Source: CAVZQN01 sp963837395 (GTDB lineage: Bacteria; Acidobacteriota; HRBIN11; JAKEFK01). From it: a stretch of 64,000 nt of DNA. The first letter of the stretch is position 1. Every line of letters starts with the position of its first letter. The notes under the pieces are model-generated. The model did no database searches. It was not told the DNA's origin and saw nothing but the letters and a program-made list of their open reading frames with translations. The stretch spans positions 124,001-188,000 of the forward strand of contig CAWINI010000001.1 in assembly GCA_963837395.1 (NCBI GenBank). The letters run 5' to 3'. Shown here one piece after another: positions 33,589 through 41,588 of this stretch. The position numbers were made by a program, and so were the translations under genes.

Positions 33589-36501
33589 TTAAGCTGAGTG
33601 TTTCAGTGCGTAGTCGATTGCGGCATCGAAGCCCATCGAACGTCCGATCCGTTTTTCTGCGGCGGTTGCATCTGGACCGAGTCGCTTTTCGGCGGGCGCA
33701 AGATATCGTTCCTTGAGTTGGTCCCAGAATGGAATATTCGCAACGGATCGAAGTGATTCATGTTCCGCATCCACTGCCCCTTGCAATCGCATCGCTCTTG
33801 CATCATCCCCCAATCCGGCAACGGACATGGCGATGCCTTCGATTTCAAAACAAATTTCAAATCGATCTCCGAGACGAACAGCGGCGCGGAGGCTGTCTGC
33901 ATATTTTTTTAAAGAAGTGTTAACGTCACCGCGGATCAATGCACAATCCGCAAGAAAGTGATGTGCAAAATGGATGTCACGGGGATCATCAAACTGCAAT
34001 GCAATCGGCAGACACTTCTGAGCCAGCGGTTCTGCACGTTCTACATCAAATTCGGTGACCAGCACCTGACAAATCCCTAAAGAAACACGATTGATCAATC
34101 GTTCATCGCCAAGCTCTTGCGAAATTTGCAAAGCTTCTTCAAAGACTTTCATCCCGGCGTCCTTATTTCCAGCAAGCAACAGATGCCACCCCATGGAATC
34201 GAGCGCGAGTGTGATTTCACGTTTGTCATCTAGTTTGCGCCAGATTGCGAGTCCTTCTTCTGCTGGTTCCTTTTCCATGTAATCACCCTGAAATGCCGCA
34301 AGCGCACTTGCCGCACCCAACGCTCGCGCAGTCTCACGCGTTGAAGTGTGTTCTTCAGCCAACACGTGACGCAGCCAGCGGCGTCCTTCAGAAAAATGCG
34401 AATGCAAAACCCAAAACCAGCCGAGTGCGCCCGCCAGTTGCAACGCGCCCGCAGGATCATGATCTGATGCCCAGGTAAGCGCAGCGCGCAAATTATCATG
34501 ATCGCGTTCCAGATGTTCCATCCATACTGCTTCCTTTTCTATCCGCTCTTGATATGCACGTTCAGAAACTGCCGTGTAATGACGAAGATGATTCGCTTCA
34601 ATCGATTTCGCTTCACCACTCTCAGTTAATTTCTCCATCGCATACTGACGAAGCGGTTCAAGAATCCGATAGCGAACAAGATCCGATGCGCTGCGATCAC
34701 TCAGCACTAATGACTTATCAACAAGACGCGTGAGATGATCCAAAATTTCATTGGGTTCAAGCGGTGGATTTCCGCAAATGTTTTCAATTGCATCAAGATC
34801 AAAACCACCGCGAAATATAGCGAGACGGCGGAACAAAATTTGTTCTTCTGTTGTCAGCAGGTCATAACTCCAATCGACAGCGGCTCGCAATGTTTGATGT
34901 CGCGGAAGTGAACCGCGCGTCCCAACAGTCAGAAAACGGAAACAGTCATCAAGACGTTTACGGATTTCTGAAGCAGACATCACTTTTATGCGCGCAGCCG
35001 CTAATTCAATTGCCAGTGGAATTCCATCCAGCCGTTTACAAATGCTTACTATCGATTCCACATTCGCATCTGTTAACGCGAATCGTGAATCGCGCGCAAT
35101 GGCACGATCGACAAACAGTTGTACCGCATCACTATTGCTCGCGCTTTCCTTAGTAATTGTGCCGCGCATGGATGGTAATGATAATGGTGGAACTGTCCAG
35201 ATAAATTCGCCGGCAAGATTCAATGCTTCGCGACTCGTTGCCAGAATCCGCACATGAGGTGTGTTCTGAAGGATCGTTTCAATCGCATTTGCAACTTCAG
35301 CTAATACGTGTTCACAATTATCAACGATCAGCATCACCTGTCGATCTTTAAGATGATCAACAAGACTTTGCAATAAAGATTGATCAGCTTGTTCCGTTAC
35401 ATCAAGAGCACTCACAATGCTTGTCACTACTAACTCCGGTGTAACTGGTGCGAGATCGATTTGCCACACACCGCTGCTGAATTTATTGATGTTCTTGATC
35501 CCTGTTTCAAAGGCAAGCCGCGTCTTGCCCGATCCTCCGGCACCAGTAATTGTAATAAGCCGATGGGCTGAAATTAGTTCTGATAACTCATTCAGTTCAA
35601 GTTCACGGCCCACAAATTTTGTAACAGCAATCGGAATATTGTGTTTTGGACGTTGCTCGGCGATCGGTCCGCTAGTTTTGAGCGCAATTAGATCCGCAAG
35701 AAGTTGACTCATCGATGAGTATCGCTGTGCAGGATTTTTCTCCAAACAGCGTTTGATGATCTGATTCAGTTTCGGCGAACTTGTCTGCAATTGGGGCGGA
35801 TTTGTGCGAAGAATCTCGGCCAGAATGTGTGCTGATGAAGGTCCTTTGAATGGAAGATCTCCGCTGGCAAGCTGATATAAGACAGTGCCAAAACTAAAAA
35901 TGTCGGATCGCGAATCCACCACAGCTCCACTTGCCTGCTCCGGGCTCATATATGGCACCGTCCCCAAAACCATTCCTTCGCGCGTATGAGCAGCGGTTTC
36001 AGCTTCGGACGAATTTGCATCCTGCGGCCGATTCATCCACTTTGCAAGACCAAAATCGAGAACTTTGATGCGGCCATCATCGCTCATCATGATGTTGGTC
36101 GGCTTTAAATCACGATGAACAATCCCTTTTTTGTGAGCGGCATCAAGTGCTGCAGCAATCGGAATCGCAATGTTCAAAAATATATCGAAATCCAATCCAT
36201 CAGGCACAATCAATTGATCAAGCGTTTTACCTTCCACAAGTTCCATGGTTAAGAAATGGATGTCATCACTCTGTTCCACCGAAAAAATTGTAACCACATT
36301 TGGATGATTCAGCGCTGCAATTGTTTCTGCTTCGCGATGAAAACGATCTAATCGTTCCGGATCGCGTGACATAGCTTCAGGCAAAATCTTGAACGCTACC
36401 CTGCGCTTTAATTTCGTATCTTCCGCAACATACACTTCCCCCATCCCGCCTTTTCCCAACCGATCGATGATCTTGTAATGCTGAATCGTGGTCCCAATCA
36501 C
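33589..36501 (-). CDS. Ser/Thr kinase - NB-ARC-like ATPase - TPR regulator
   Basis: A GTG at 36501 right before IGTTIQHYKIIDRLGKGGMGEVYVA gives 970 residues; longer ATG starts add a stretch with no homology pattern. The kinase (about 5-280) has HRDLKPTNIM, DFGLAKW and PYMSPEQASG. An ATPase follows (about 300-600) with the P-loop TGAGGSGKTRLAFE, Walker B VMLIVDNCEHVL, sensor RILATSREALNLAGE and PLAIELAAARIKVMS, as in AfsR/MalT-type STAND proteins. Residues about 660-960 are TPR-like helices (RTLALDSMGWHLLLAGN, GDVNTSLKKYADSLRAA). There is no membrane helix and no DNA-binding output domain. It is a likely cytoplasmic STAND signalling switch. The divergent 84-residue DGTSNTI protein starts 91 bases away. 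Confidence 0.88.
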   Translation of the reverse strand: MIGTTIQHYKIIDRLGKGGMGEVYVAEDTKLKRRVAFKILPEAMSRDPERLDRFHREAETIAALNHPNVVTIFSVEQSDDIHFLTMELVEGKTLDQLIVPDGLDFDIFLNIAIPIAAALDAAHKKGIVHRDLKPTNIMMSDDGRIKVLDFGLAKWMNRPQDANSSEAETAAHTREGMVLGTVPYMSPEQASGAVVDSRSDIFSFGTVLYQLASGDLPFKGPSSAHILAEILRTNPPQLQTSSPKLNQIIKRCLEKNPAQRYSSMSQLLADLIALKTSGPIAEQRPKHNIPIAVTKFVGRELELNELSELISAHRLITITGAGGSGKTRLAFETGIKNINKFSSGVWQIDLAPVTPELVVTSIVSALDVTEQADQSLLQSLVDHLKDRQVMLIVDNCEHVLAEVANAIETILQNTPHVRILATSREALNLAGEFIWTVPPLSLPSMRGTITKESASNSDAVQLFVDRAIARDSRFALTDANVESIVSICKRLDGIPLAIELAAARIKVMSASEIRKRLDDCFRFLTVGTRGSLPRHQTLRAAVDWSYDLLTTEEQILFRRLAIFRGGFDLDAIENICGNPPLEPNEILDHLTRLVDKSLVLSDRSASDLVRYRILEPLRQYAMEKLTESGEAKSIEANHLRHYTAVSERAYQERIEKEAVWMEHLERDHDNLRAALTWASDHDPAGALQLAGALGWFWVLHSHFSEGRRWLRHVLAEEHTSTRETARALGAASALAAFQGDYMEKEPAEEGLAIWRKLDDKREITLALDSMGWHLLLAGNKDAGMKVFEEALQISQELGDERLINRVSLGICQVLVTEFDVERAEPLAQKCLPIALQFDDPRDIHFAHHFLADCALIRGDVNTSLKKYADSLRAAVRLGDRFEICFEIEGIAMSVAGLGDDARAMRLQGAVDAEHESLRSVANIPFWDQLKERYLAPAEKRLGPDATAAEKRIGRSMGFDAAIDYALKHSA

Positions 36502-36591
36502 GCAGATAAGTATAGCAACTTGAATGAGCCCCTTACATGAAATTTTCCGCATGATGAATGTGAGGACCAATTCAACTTGGAGGAAAACATT

Positions 36592-36846
36592 ATGAAAGTG
36601 AAACCAAATCAAAATGCCGGTATCCCCGCATCTGCTCCGGAATCCGAGACTAAAATTACAGATGGCACCAGCAATACAATAATGTTCGCTGAATCAGCGA
36701 AAGCGAAAACGCCATTTGCAAACGATAGCTTCGAAACATCAACGTCGGTCAAAGCGCCAAAGGATATGGCAAGCGGCCAATTCATGGATTACACAGACGA
36801 TAGTTGTATTTCGAAGCGTGCTGTGAAAGACCAGGATGAGAATTAG
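36592..36846 (+). CDS. Small DGTSNTI-motif protein
   Basis: The ATG at 36592 has a strong GGAGG seven bases upstream and gives only 84 residues, without a signal peptide. The protein is polar and disordered. Its one striking element is ETKITDGTSNTIMFAES at about residues 19-35, the same motif that is repeated in the protein at 40188-41069. This word is otherwise known from the DUF1559 domain of planctomycete pseudopilins. The rest (MDYTDDSCISKRAVKD tail, one Cys) is unassigned. It is divergent from the kinase-ATPase gene and overlaps the convergent papain-like gene by 4 bases. It may be a small substrate or secreted peptide. Confidence 0.6.
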   Translation: MKVKPNQNAGIPASAPESETKITDGTSNTIMFAESAKAKTPFANDSFETSTSVKAPKDMASGQFMDYTDDSCISKRAVKDQDEN

Positions 36847-37829
36847 TTAATGCCTTTGTACGTACGAACTTGAGTTATCTGGTAATCGGCTTGACGTACT
36901 TTTCTCCAGTCGTCTCCATGCGTTCCTTGTTTAAATAATTTGCCGGTTTCCTGATCAACGAATAGCTTGCCCTCTCTGCCTCTGTTTCCAGGATCTTTAA
37001 ACTTATAAAACAACCTTCCATCTTTATCGTATCCGCGGCCATAAATGGTAACAAAGTGGTCAGTCATTTTATCTTTATTGATATCGTTATCTTCAGTACT
37101 TGCACCCACAACAACCGGCAATTTTTTATCCAGACATTTATCAATGTATTCTCTCGCGATCTTTGCTTGATTCGGATCAGCTTTCACGCGGCCATGAAAA
37201 TCTTCCTGATATGCAACCTGAATTGCATCCGAAGCGCCGTTTAGTTTTGGAGCCCGATTTCCCAAGCGTGCTTTATTGAAATCTTTAGCTTGTTTTTCAG
37301 CGGCTTCAAAGCACGCATTTTGAGATGCTTCCTCATTATTCGGATGCAAAGAAAATTGATTTACACCTTTCATTTTCAAATCGACATTATGCTTCCGTTC
37401 CGATTCAGGCACTGTTAATGCATTGTTATTAATGGTGAGTTTGGCTTGCTCTTCAGCTGGCGTTACACCAGGTTTCTTGTAGCGTGCTTCAAGACGGTTA
37501 TGAGTTACTTCTTTTTTTAATTTATCGTAAACTTCCCCGGATAATGTTTTTGAATATTGCTCGCGGCATGTGCCTTTATTCGTGAGATAGTCCGATTCAA
37601 ACGATTTCGGAGTTCGTTTGTCAAATTGATCCACAGATCTGAATAGCTTTTTGAATTCATCCTTTCCTTTGATTTGACCATCAGCTCCCGCAACTTTCTT
37701 TAATTCTGCTTCGCTGACGCCTCTGTTGCTAAATGCTTTTTTCAGATCGTCACTCATGTTGTTGGTATCTACAACACCATGATCCTTGCTGAGCTCGTTT
37801 ACAAAAGTTTTTCTGGTTACAGTTGACAT
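36843..37829 (-). CDS. Papain/C39-like predicted cysteine peptidase, effector-like
   Basis: The ATG at 37829 has a GGAGGAG site and gives 328 residues, with no signal peptide. Residues 1-75 are a helical domain with an EF-hand-like turn (KKVAGADGQIKGKDEFKKLF). The C-terminal half resembles C39-like/papain-fold proteins: a candidate Cys in SQNACFEAAEKQAKDF, the DKKLPVVVGAS strand, a candidate His in MTDHFVTIYGRGYDKDGRLFYKFKDPG, and a candidate Asp in that DPG. The order Cys, His, Asp fits the fold. The enzyme class is my inference. It shares the export-signal-free, strong-Shine-Dalgarno style of other effector-like genes here. Confidence 0.68.
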   Translation of the reverse strand: MSTVTRKTFVNELSKDHGVVDTNNMSDDLKKAFSNRGVSEAELKKVAGADGQIKGKDEFKKLFRSVDQFDKRTPKSFESDYLTNKGTCREQYSKTLSGEVYDKLKKEVTHNRLEARYKKPGVTPAEEQAKLTINNNALTVPESERKHNVDLKMKGVNQFSLHPNNEEASQNACFEAAEKQAKDFNKARLGNRAPKLNGASDAIQVAYQEDFHGRVKADPNQAKIAREYIDKCLDKKLPVVVGASTEDNDINKDKMTDHFVTIYGRGYDKDGRLFYKFKDPGNRGREGKLFVDQETGKLFKQGTHGDDWRKVRQADYQITQVRTYKGIN

Positions 37830-37901
37830 TAAACTCCTCCTGACAAAGGGATAGACGGATGACCTCACAATTATTTCTCAGCTTGGAAGGAGTTGTTTAA
37901 C

Positions 37902-38984
37902 TCACAACGGCAATTGCTTTTCGTTTTCCGATTTTTCAGTCGTATTGAAATTGGAAAGAGAGATGCCGGCCAGGCGGATTTTCACGCGGCCTGCATCTGT
38001 GCGGGATAAAAGTTCACGAGCCACTACAAATATTTCATCTCCGGAATTGATGAACCCTTCCAGCGTGCGACGGCGGGTAATCGATTGAAAATTGTGGTAC
38101 TTGATTTTGAGTGTTACAGTTCGCGCCTGTTTTCCTTCCTTTGTTAATTGATCGAAAACACTTTGAGCGCACTGACGCAAATAGAACTCAATTGCCGGAA
38201 TTTCCAGCAAATCTTGTTGAAACGTTTCTTCGGCGCCTAACGATTTACGTTCCCAGGAAGGCGTTACCTGCCGTTCATCAATGCCGCGTGCAATGTCGTA
38301 CAAGTATTGCCCGAAGGAACCAAAGTTTTCTTGCAGCCATTCCAGTGATTTAGCTGCGAGATCATTCACCGTGCGGATGCCAAGTTTTTCCATGTGCGCA
38401 TCGGACTTCGGACCGATTCCAGGAATTTTACGAACCGGCAAAGGTGTAATGAACTCCAAAACTTTTTCAGGTGGAACTACGGTGAGGCCATCAGGCTTCT
38501 TAAAGTCTGATGCGATTTTTGCAACGAACATATTAGGAGCCACACCGGCGGAAGCAGTAAGACCAGTTTGTTCAAAGATTTCTTTCTTGATTGCACTCGC
38601 AAGCCTTGTAGCACTCACCTCACCGATTTTATTCACCGTGACATCCAGATATGCTTCATCCAATGAAAGAGGTTCTACAAGATCGGTATATTTGAAGAAG
38701 ATGGAGCGGATTATCTGAGAATATTTGTGATACTTTGGGAAGTTCGGGGGAATGAAGACGCATTGTGGAGATCTCCGGTAAGCTTCAGCACAAGACATCG
38801 CGCTGTGAATACCATACTTGCGAGCCACATAGTTTGCTGTTGTTACTACCGAACGAGATTTGGGAGAACCACCGACCACCACTGGTTGATCGATCAGATC
38901 TGGACGTTCCAACAGCTCCACTGCAGCATAAAACATATCCATATCAATGTGGATTATTTTTCGTGTCTGCGGAGAATTCGCCAT
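37902..38984 (-). CDS. dinB: DNA polymerase IV (Y family)
   Basis: The 360-residue protein is a standard-length DinB. The palm motif IIHIDMDMFYAAVE holds the first catalytic Asp, and SLDEAYLDV holds the Asp-Glu pair. YVARKYGIHSAMSCAEAYR is the fingers segment, and KIPGIGPKSDAHMEKLGIRTVNDLA is the thumb helix-hairpin-helix. The little-finger domain follows to TVTLKIKYHNFQSITRRRTLE. It performs translesion synthesis after DNA damage. No clamp-binding QxxLF motif is obvious; the C-terminal EKQLPL is a good candidate. No LexA box is evident. Confidence 0.95.
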   Translation of the reverse strand: MANSPQTRKIIHIDMDMFYAAVELLERPDLIDQPVVVGGSPKSRSVVTTANYVARKYGIHSAMSCAEAYRRSPQCVFIPPNFPKYHKYSQIIRSIFFKYTDLVEPLSLDEAYLDVTVNKIGEVSATRLASAIKKEIFEQTGLTASAGVAPNMFVAKIASDFKKPDGLTVVPPEKVLEFITPLPVRKIPGIGPKSDAHMEKLGIRTVNDLAAKSLEWLQENFGSFGQYLYDIARGIDERQVTPSWERKSLGAEETFQQDLLEIPAIEFYLRQCAQSVFDQLTKEGKQARTVTLKIKYHNFQSITRRRTLEGFINSGDEIFVVARELLSRTDAGRVKIRLAGISLSNFNTTEKSENEKQLPL

Positions 38985-39058
38985 CCGTTTTGTCCGATCA
39001 ACAATTTTACATCTTTAACTTTTTACCGGCAGCTCTTTTTTTAGCTATTATTCAACTG

Positions 39059-40105
39059 ATGTTATTTTGCAATCGAACTCTACTTACGATCCTCATCCTG
39101 ATCGCCGCAAATTTTACTGCGGCAGACCCGCCTCTTCCTAAGAAAACACGACAGCTTGCAATTGATGTTACTGAGATGCGCGACGGCAATTATGAAGATG
39201 CATTTAAGATTGCAAAAGACGTTGGCATCGATCGTATTGGACTCTTCTTAAGTTGGAACGTGCTTGAACCCAAACCTCAAAAATTTGATGGCACTCTCCT
39301 GGATATTGCGGCAGCCTACTACCCTGCTCATCATGTCAAAATTGATTTAACTCTAGCAGTAGTAAATACCAATCATCTGGATACACCTGCCGATTTATTA
39401 AATCTATCTTTTTCGGATCCAATCATGATTGATCGATTCAAAAAGCTGATCAATTTTGTGTTCACTAAATTAAAGCCTGATCAACTTGCTTCAGTGAACA
39501 TCGGGTCTGAATACGATAAGTTTTTCGGAACCGATCAAAAGAAATGGTCCGAATTTGCAACGTTTTATAAATCTGCAAGAGATCATCTGAAATCAAAATG
39601 GCCTTCAGTTCTAATAGCAACTGAAACTACATTTGATGGAATCACAGGACCGACTCGTGATGCGATAAAAGAAATCAACAAAACCAGCGATGCCATCGGC
39701 ATTTCCTACTATGGAATTCAAAGCAATATGGAAGTCATCGATCCGAAGAAAGTGCACGAAGTTTTCAATACGGTTTGTTCCATTTATTCGGGAAAGAAAA
39801 TTTACTTCTTTCAGTTTGGTTACCCGACAAGTAATTTATTGCAAAGTTCAACTCTGAAACAAAGAGAGTTTGTTGAAGAATCGTTTTTAGCCTGGGATGG
39901 GCACGCAGATCAGATCGATTTGATCGATTACACATGGCTTCATGATCACTCGCCAGAATCAGTAGATCAGATTCTAAAAATTTACAGTTTTTTCGATCCG
40001 AAGTTTCGCGAATTTATCGCCACCCTTGGATTAAGAACATTCTCCGGCCAGGATAAACCAGCATTCGTGGCCTTAAAAAAACAAGCAAAAGCGCGAGGTT
40101 GGTAA
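39059..40105 (+). CDS. Secreted TIM-barrel glycoside hydrolase-like protein
   Basis: The ATG at 39059 gives a 348-residue protein with a signal peptide (MLFCNRTLLTILILIAANFTAA). A longer upstream frame overlapping dinB is not used. The mature domain looks like a clan GH-A (beta/alpha)8 barrel: IDRIGLFLSWNVLEPKPQKFDGTLLD, a candidate acid/base Glu in LASVNIGSEYDKFFG, and YFFQFGYPTSNLLQSS and LIDYTWLHDHSP late in the barrel. It is similar in style to GH53-type galactanases but no signature is exact. The substrate is unknown. Confidence 0.7.
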   Translation: MLFCNRTLLTILILIAANFTAADPPLPKKTRQLAIDVTEMRDGNYEDAFKIAKDVGIDRIGLFLSWNVLEPKPQKFDGTLLDIAAAYYPAHHVKIDLTLAVVNTNHLDTPADLLNLSFSDPIMIDRFKKLINFVFTKLKPDQLASVNIGSEYDKFFGTDQKKWSEFATFYKSARDHLKSKWPSVLIATETTFDGITGPTRDAIKEINKTSDAIGISYYGIQSNMEVIDPKKVHEVFNTVCSIYSGKKIYFFQFGYPTSNLLQSSTLKQREFVEESFLAWDGHADQIDLIDYTWLHDHSPESVDQILKIYSFFDPKFREFIATLGLRTFSGQDKPAFVALKKQAKARGW

Positions 40106-40132
40106 ACGCGTTCAGGTCTAACAAGTTAAATT

Positions 40133-40161
40133 CTAACCAGCAAACACAATTTACTGGTTAG
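40133..40161. terminator. Palindrome between convergent genes (TTCTAACC family)
   Basis: CTAACCAG (40133-40140) and CTGGTTAG (40154-40161) make an eight-base-pair stem with a 13-base loop, placed between convergent stop codons. The TTCTAACC start matches the palindromes at 29775 and 30393. No T-run follows. It may serve as a bidirectional terminator. Confidence 0.5.
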
Positions 40162-40187
40162 GTTGATTCGCTATCGATTTTTACCTT

Positions 40188-41069
40188 TTACGAAGAAGTG
40201 CTTTCATCAACCTGCGTATCTTGATTTTCTGCATCGGAAGATGCTTCTGATGTTGCTTCAGTGCTCTGCTGCTCACCAAAAACGATTGTGTTCGATGTGC
40301 CATCGGTAATGGTAGTAGTGTTTGTTTGCTGACCGTTCGATGTCTCCGGTGTTGATTCAGTACCTTGACCTTCAGGTACAATTGTCCGAACACTGCCATC
40401 GCCAATCGCAACAGTGATCCCCTGTTGAGATTCACCGCTAGTTCCGATTGTTGTGCTTCCGTCCTTTGCAGTCACGGGTTGCTGATCTTGACTTGATGGA
40501 ATTGTAGATGTTTCCGGCGATGACTCACCACTGCCATTTTGAACATTTGCGCCTCCACCAGCTGTACTAGACTCCGAGGTGCCTGGTGTTCGATCTTGAC
40601 TTGGTGGATTCGTGGATTGTTCCTGCGTTGCTTCTGTACTCGGCTGCTCACCAACAACGATTGTGTTCGATGTGCCATCGGTAATGGTAGTAAGGCGTGC
40701 TTGTTGATGATCACTTGCCGTTCCAGTTAACGATGTACCGGCTTCTGGTGTTGATGCAGTGTTTTGTTCGCCAACAACGATTGTGTTGGATGTGCCATCA
40801 GTTATGCTTGTGGTGCTAGATCTGCTATTAGAGTGGCGTTCCGTATTCAGATTTCGAACCAGACTTTCGCTCTTCCTTTCTGCGGATCGAACAGTTGAAT
40901 ATGCTGAGCTTTGAAACAAAGAGTTCGGTTTTGCTGTCTCAAATTTGCTTCCCGACTCGACAATTCCTTTTGAACTTTTAGGCTTACTTGTTAGCGATGA
41001 TTCCGATTTTTGACTTTCTTCTGCTCCTGTTGTACTAACTTGCCGATCTAATTTCTTGATTTGCACCAT
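40188..41069 (-). CDS. Ser/Thr-rich protein with tandem DGTSNTI motifs
   Basis: The ATG at 41069 has a GGAGGAG site and gives 293 residues with no signal peptide. It is almost entirely Ser/Thr/Gln/Glu-rich disorder. Three near-identical copies of ITDGTSNTIVVGEQ (the third VFGEQ) stand at about residues 89, 130 and 258. Two degenerate copies lie between: KDGSTTIGTSGE and IGDGSVRTIVPEG. The copies are spaced by 25-70 residues of TxEATxE-type linkers. In planctomycete DUF1559 proteins the word DGTSNT and the word DGSV occur once each in a folded domain; here they occur as linear repeats. A role as modification substrate, ligand-binding array or surface adhesin is possible; none is proven. Confidence 0.65.
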   Translation of the reverse strand: MVQIKKLDRQVSTTGAEESQKSESSLTSKPKSSKGIVESGSKFETAKPNSLFQSSAYSTVRSAERKSESLVRNLNTERHSNSRSSTTSITDGTSNTIVVGEQNTASTPEAGTSLTGTASDHQQARLTTITDGTSNTIVVGEQPSTEATQEQSTNPPSQDRTPGTSESSTAGGGANVQNGSGESSPETSTIPSSQDQQPVTAKDGSTTIGTSGESQQGITVAIGDGSVRTIVPEGQGTESTPETSNGQQTNTTTITDGTSNTIVFGEQQSTEATSEASSDAENQDTQVDESTSS

Positions 41070-41219
41070 CGCTCCTCCACTGCTCTCCGCAGATACCTAC
41101 CGAAATGCAACTGGCGTGCCAGATAACTTGTCGAGAATAACGGGAATTGTTTAACCCGAGTTGTGATACGTTCGTTGCTTTTTTAATTGGACGATAGTTG
41201 CTTTACGAATTCGTGCTAA

Positions 41220-41273
41220 TTATTTTTTGTGCCGGCGGCTTTTAACAATTCCATAACGTAAGAAATAACGCAC
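41220..41273 (-). CDS. Possible 17-residue leader peptide
   Basis: A GTG at 41273 follows an AAGGAGGGAGG Shine-Dalgarno tract and opens a frame of 17 codons (MRYFLRYGIVKSRRHKK) that ends in TAA. The peptide is basic. It lies about 150 bases upstream of the DGTSNTI-repeat gene on the same strand and could be a leader ORF. The quality of the ribosome site is the only evidence. Confidence 0.25.
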   Translation of the reverse strand: MRYFLRYGIVKSRRHKK

Positions 41274-41470
41274 GACACCTCCCTCCTTATTTCGATGCGC
41301 AATTTATCTTATCGCGGTAATAAGAAAATGAAATGGCCATTCTTCTGAAACAACTGCAGTTTTCATTTTCGCAACCCAGGTTGAACCATTATCTTCCCCA
41401 ATAGAGCTACCCCTCGAAAGAACTTCTGATAAATCAGGCATGACATTCGTGTGCGTTAATTAAATATTTA

Positions 41471-41514
41471 GAGGCCGGAGCTTTAGCACCCAACTACCGT
41501 AAACCTTCGGCCTC
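41471..41514. other. Hairpin in the long intergenic region before the kinase-TPR gene
   Basis: GAGGCCG (41471-41477) pairs perfectly with CGGCCTC (41508-41514). The 30-base loop is purine and pyrimidine mixed and contains GCTTTAGCACC. It lies 75 bases before the kinase start. The rest of 41070-41588 holds no gene I can support apart from the tiny frame at 41220-41273; a purine-rich GCGGGGGAGA precedes the kinase start at 41589 and is its ribosome site. Confidence 0.35.
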
Positions 41515-41588
41515 AACCCTGCGCAAAGCCGGATCTCTACAAACTTCCCCCAGGTCTGCGATAATAGATCGTAGACCCGCGGGGGAGA

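Noticed and set aside
40188..41069. A graspetide (omega-ester peptide) precursor
   Set aside because: The repeated Thr/Ser/Asp/Glu motif is suggestive, but no ATP-grasp ligase is in the window and the motif matches the DUF1559 word better.
41471..41514. A c-di-GMP (GEMM-I) riboswitch on the minus strand
   Set aside because: GCTAAAGCTCCGGCC resembles part of the GEMM core, but the upstream and downstream conserved segments are absent.
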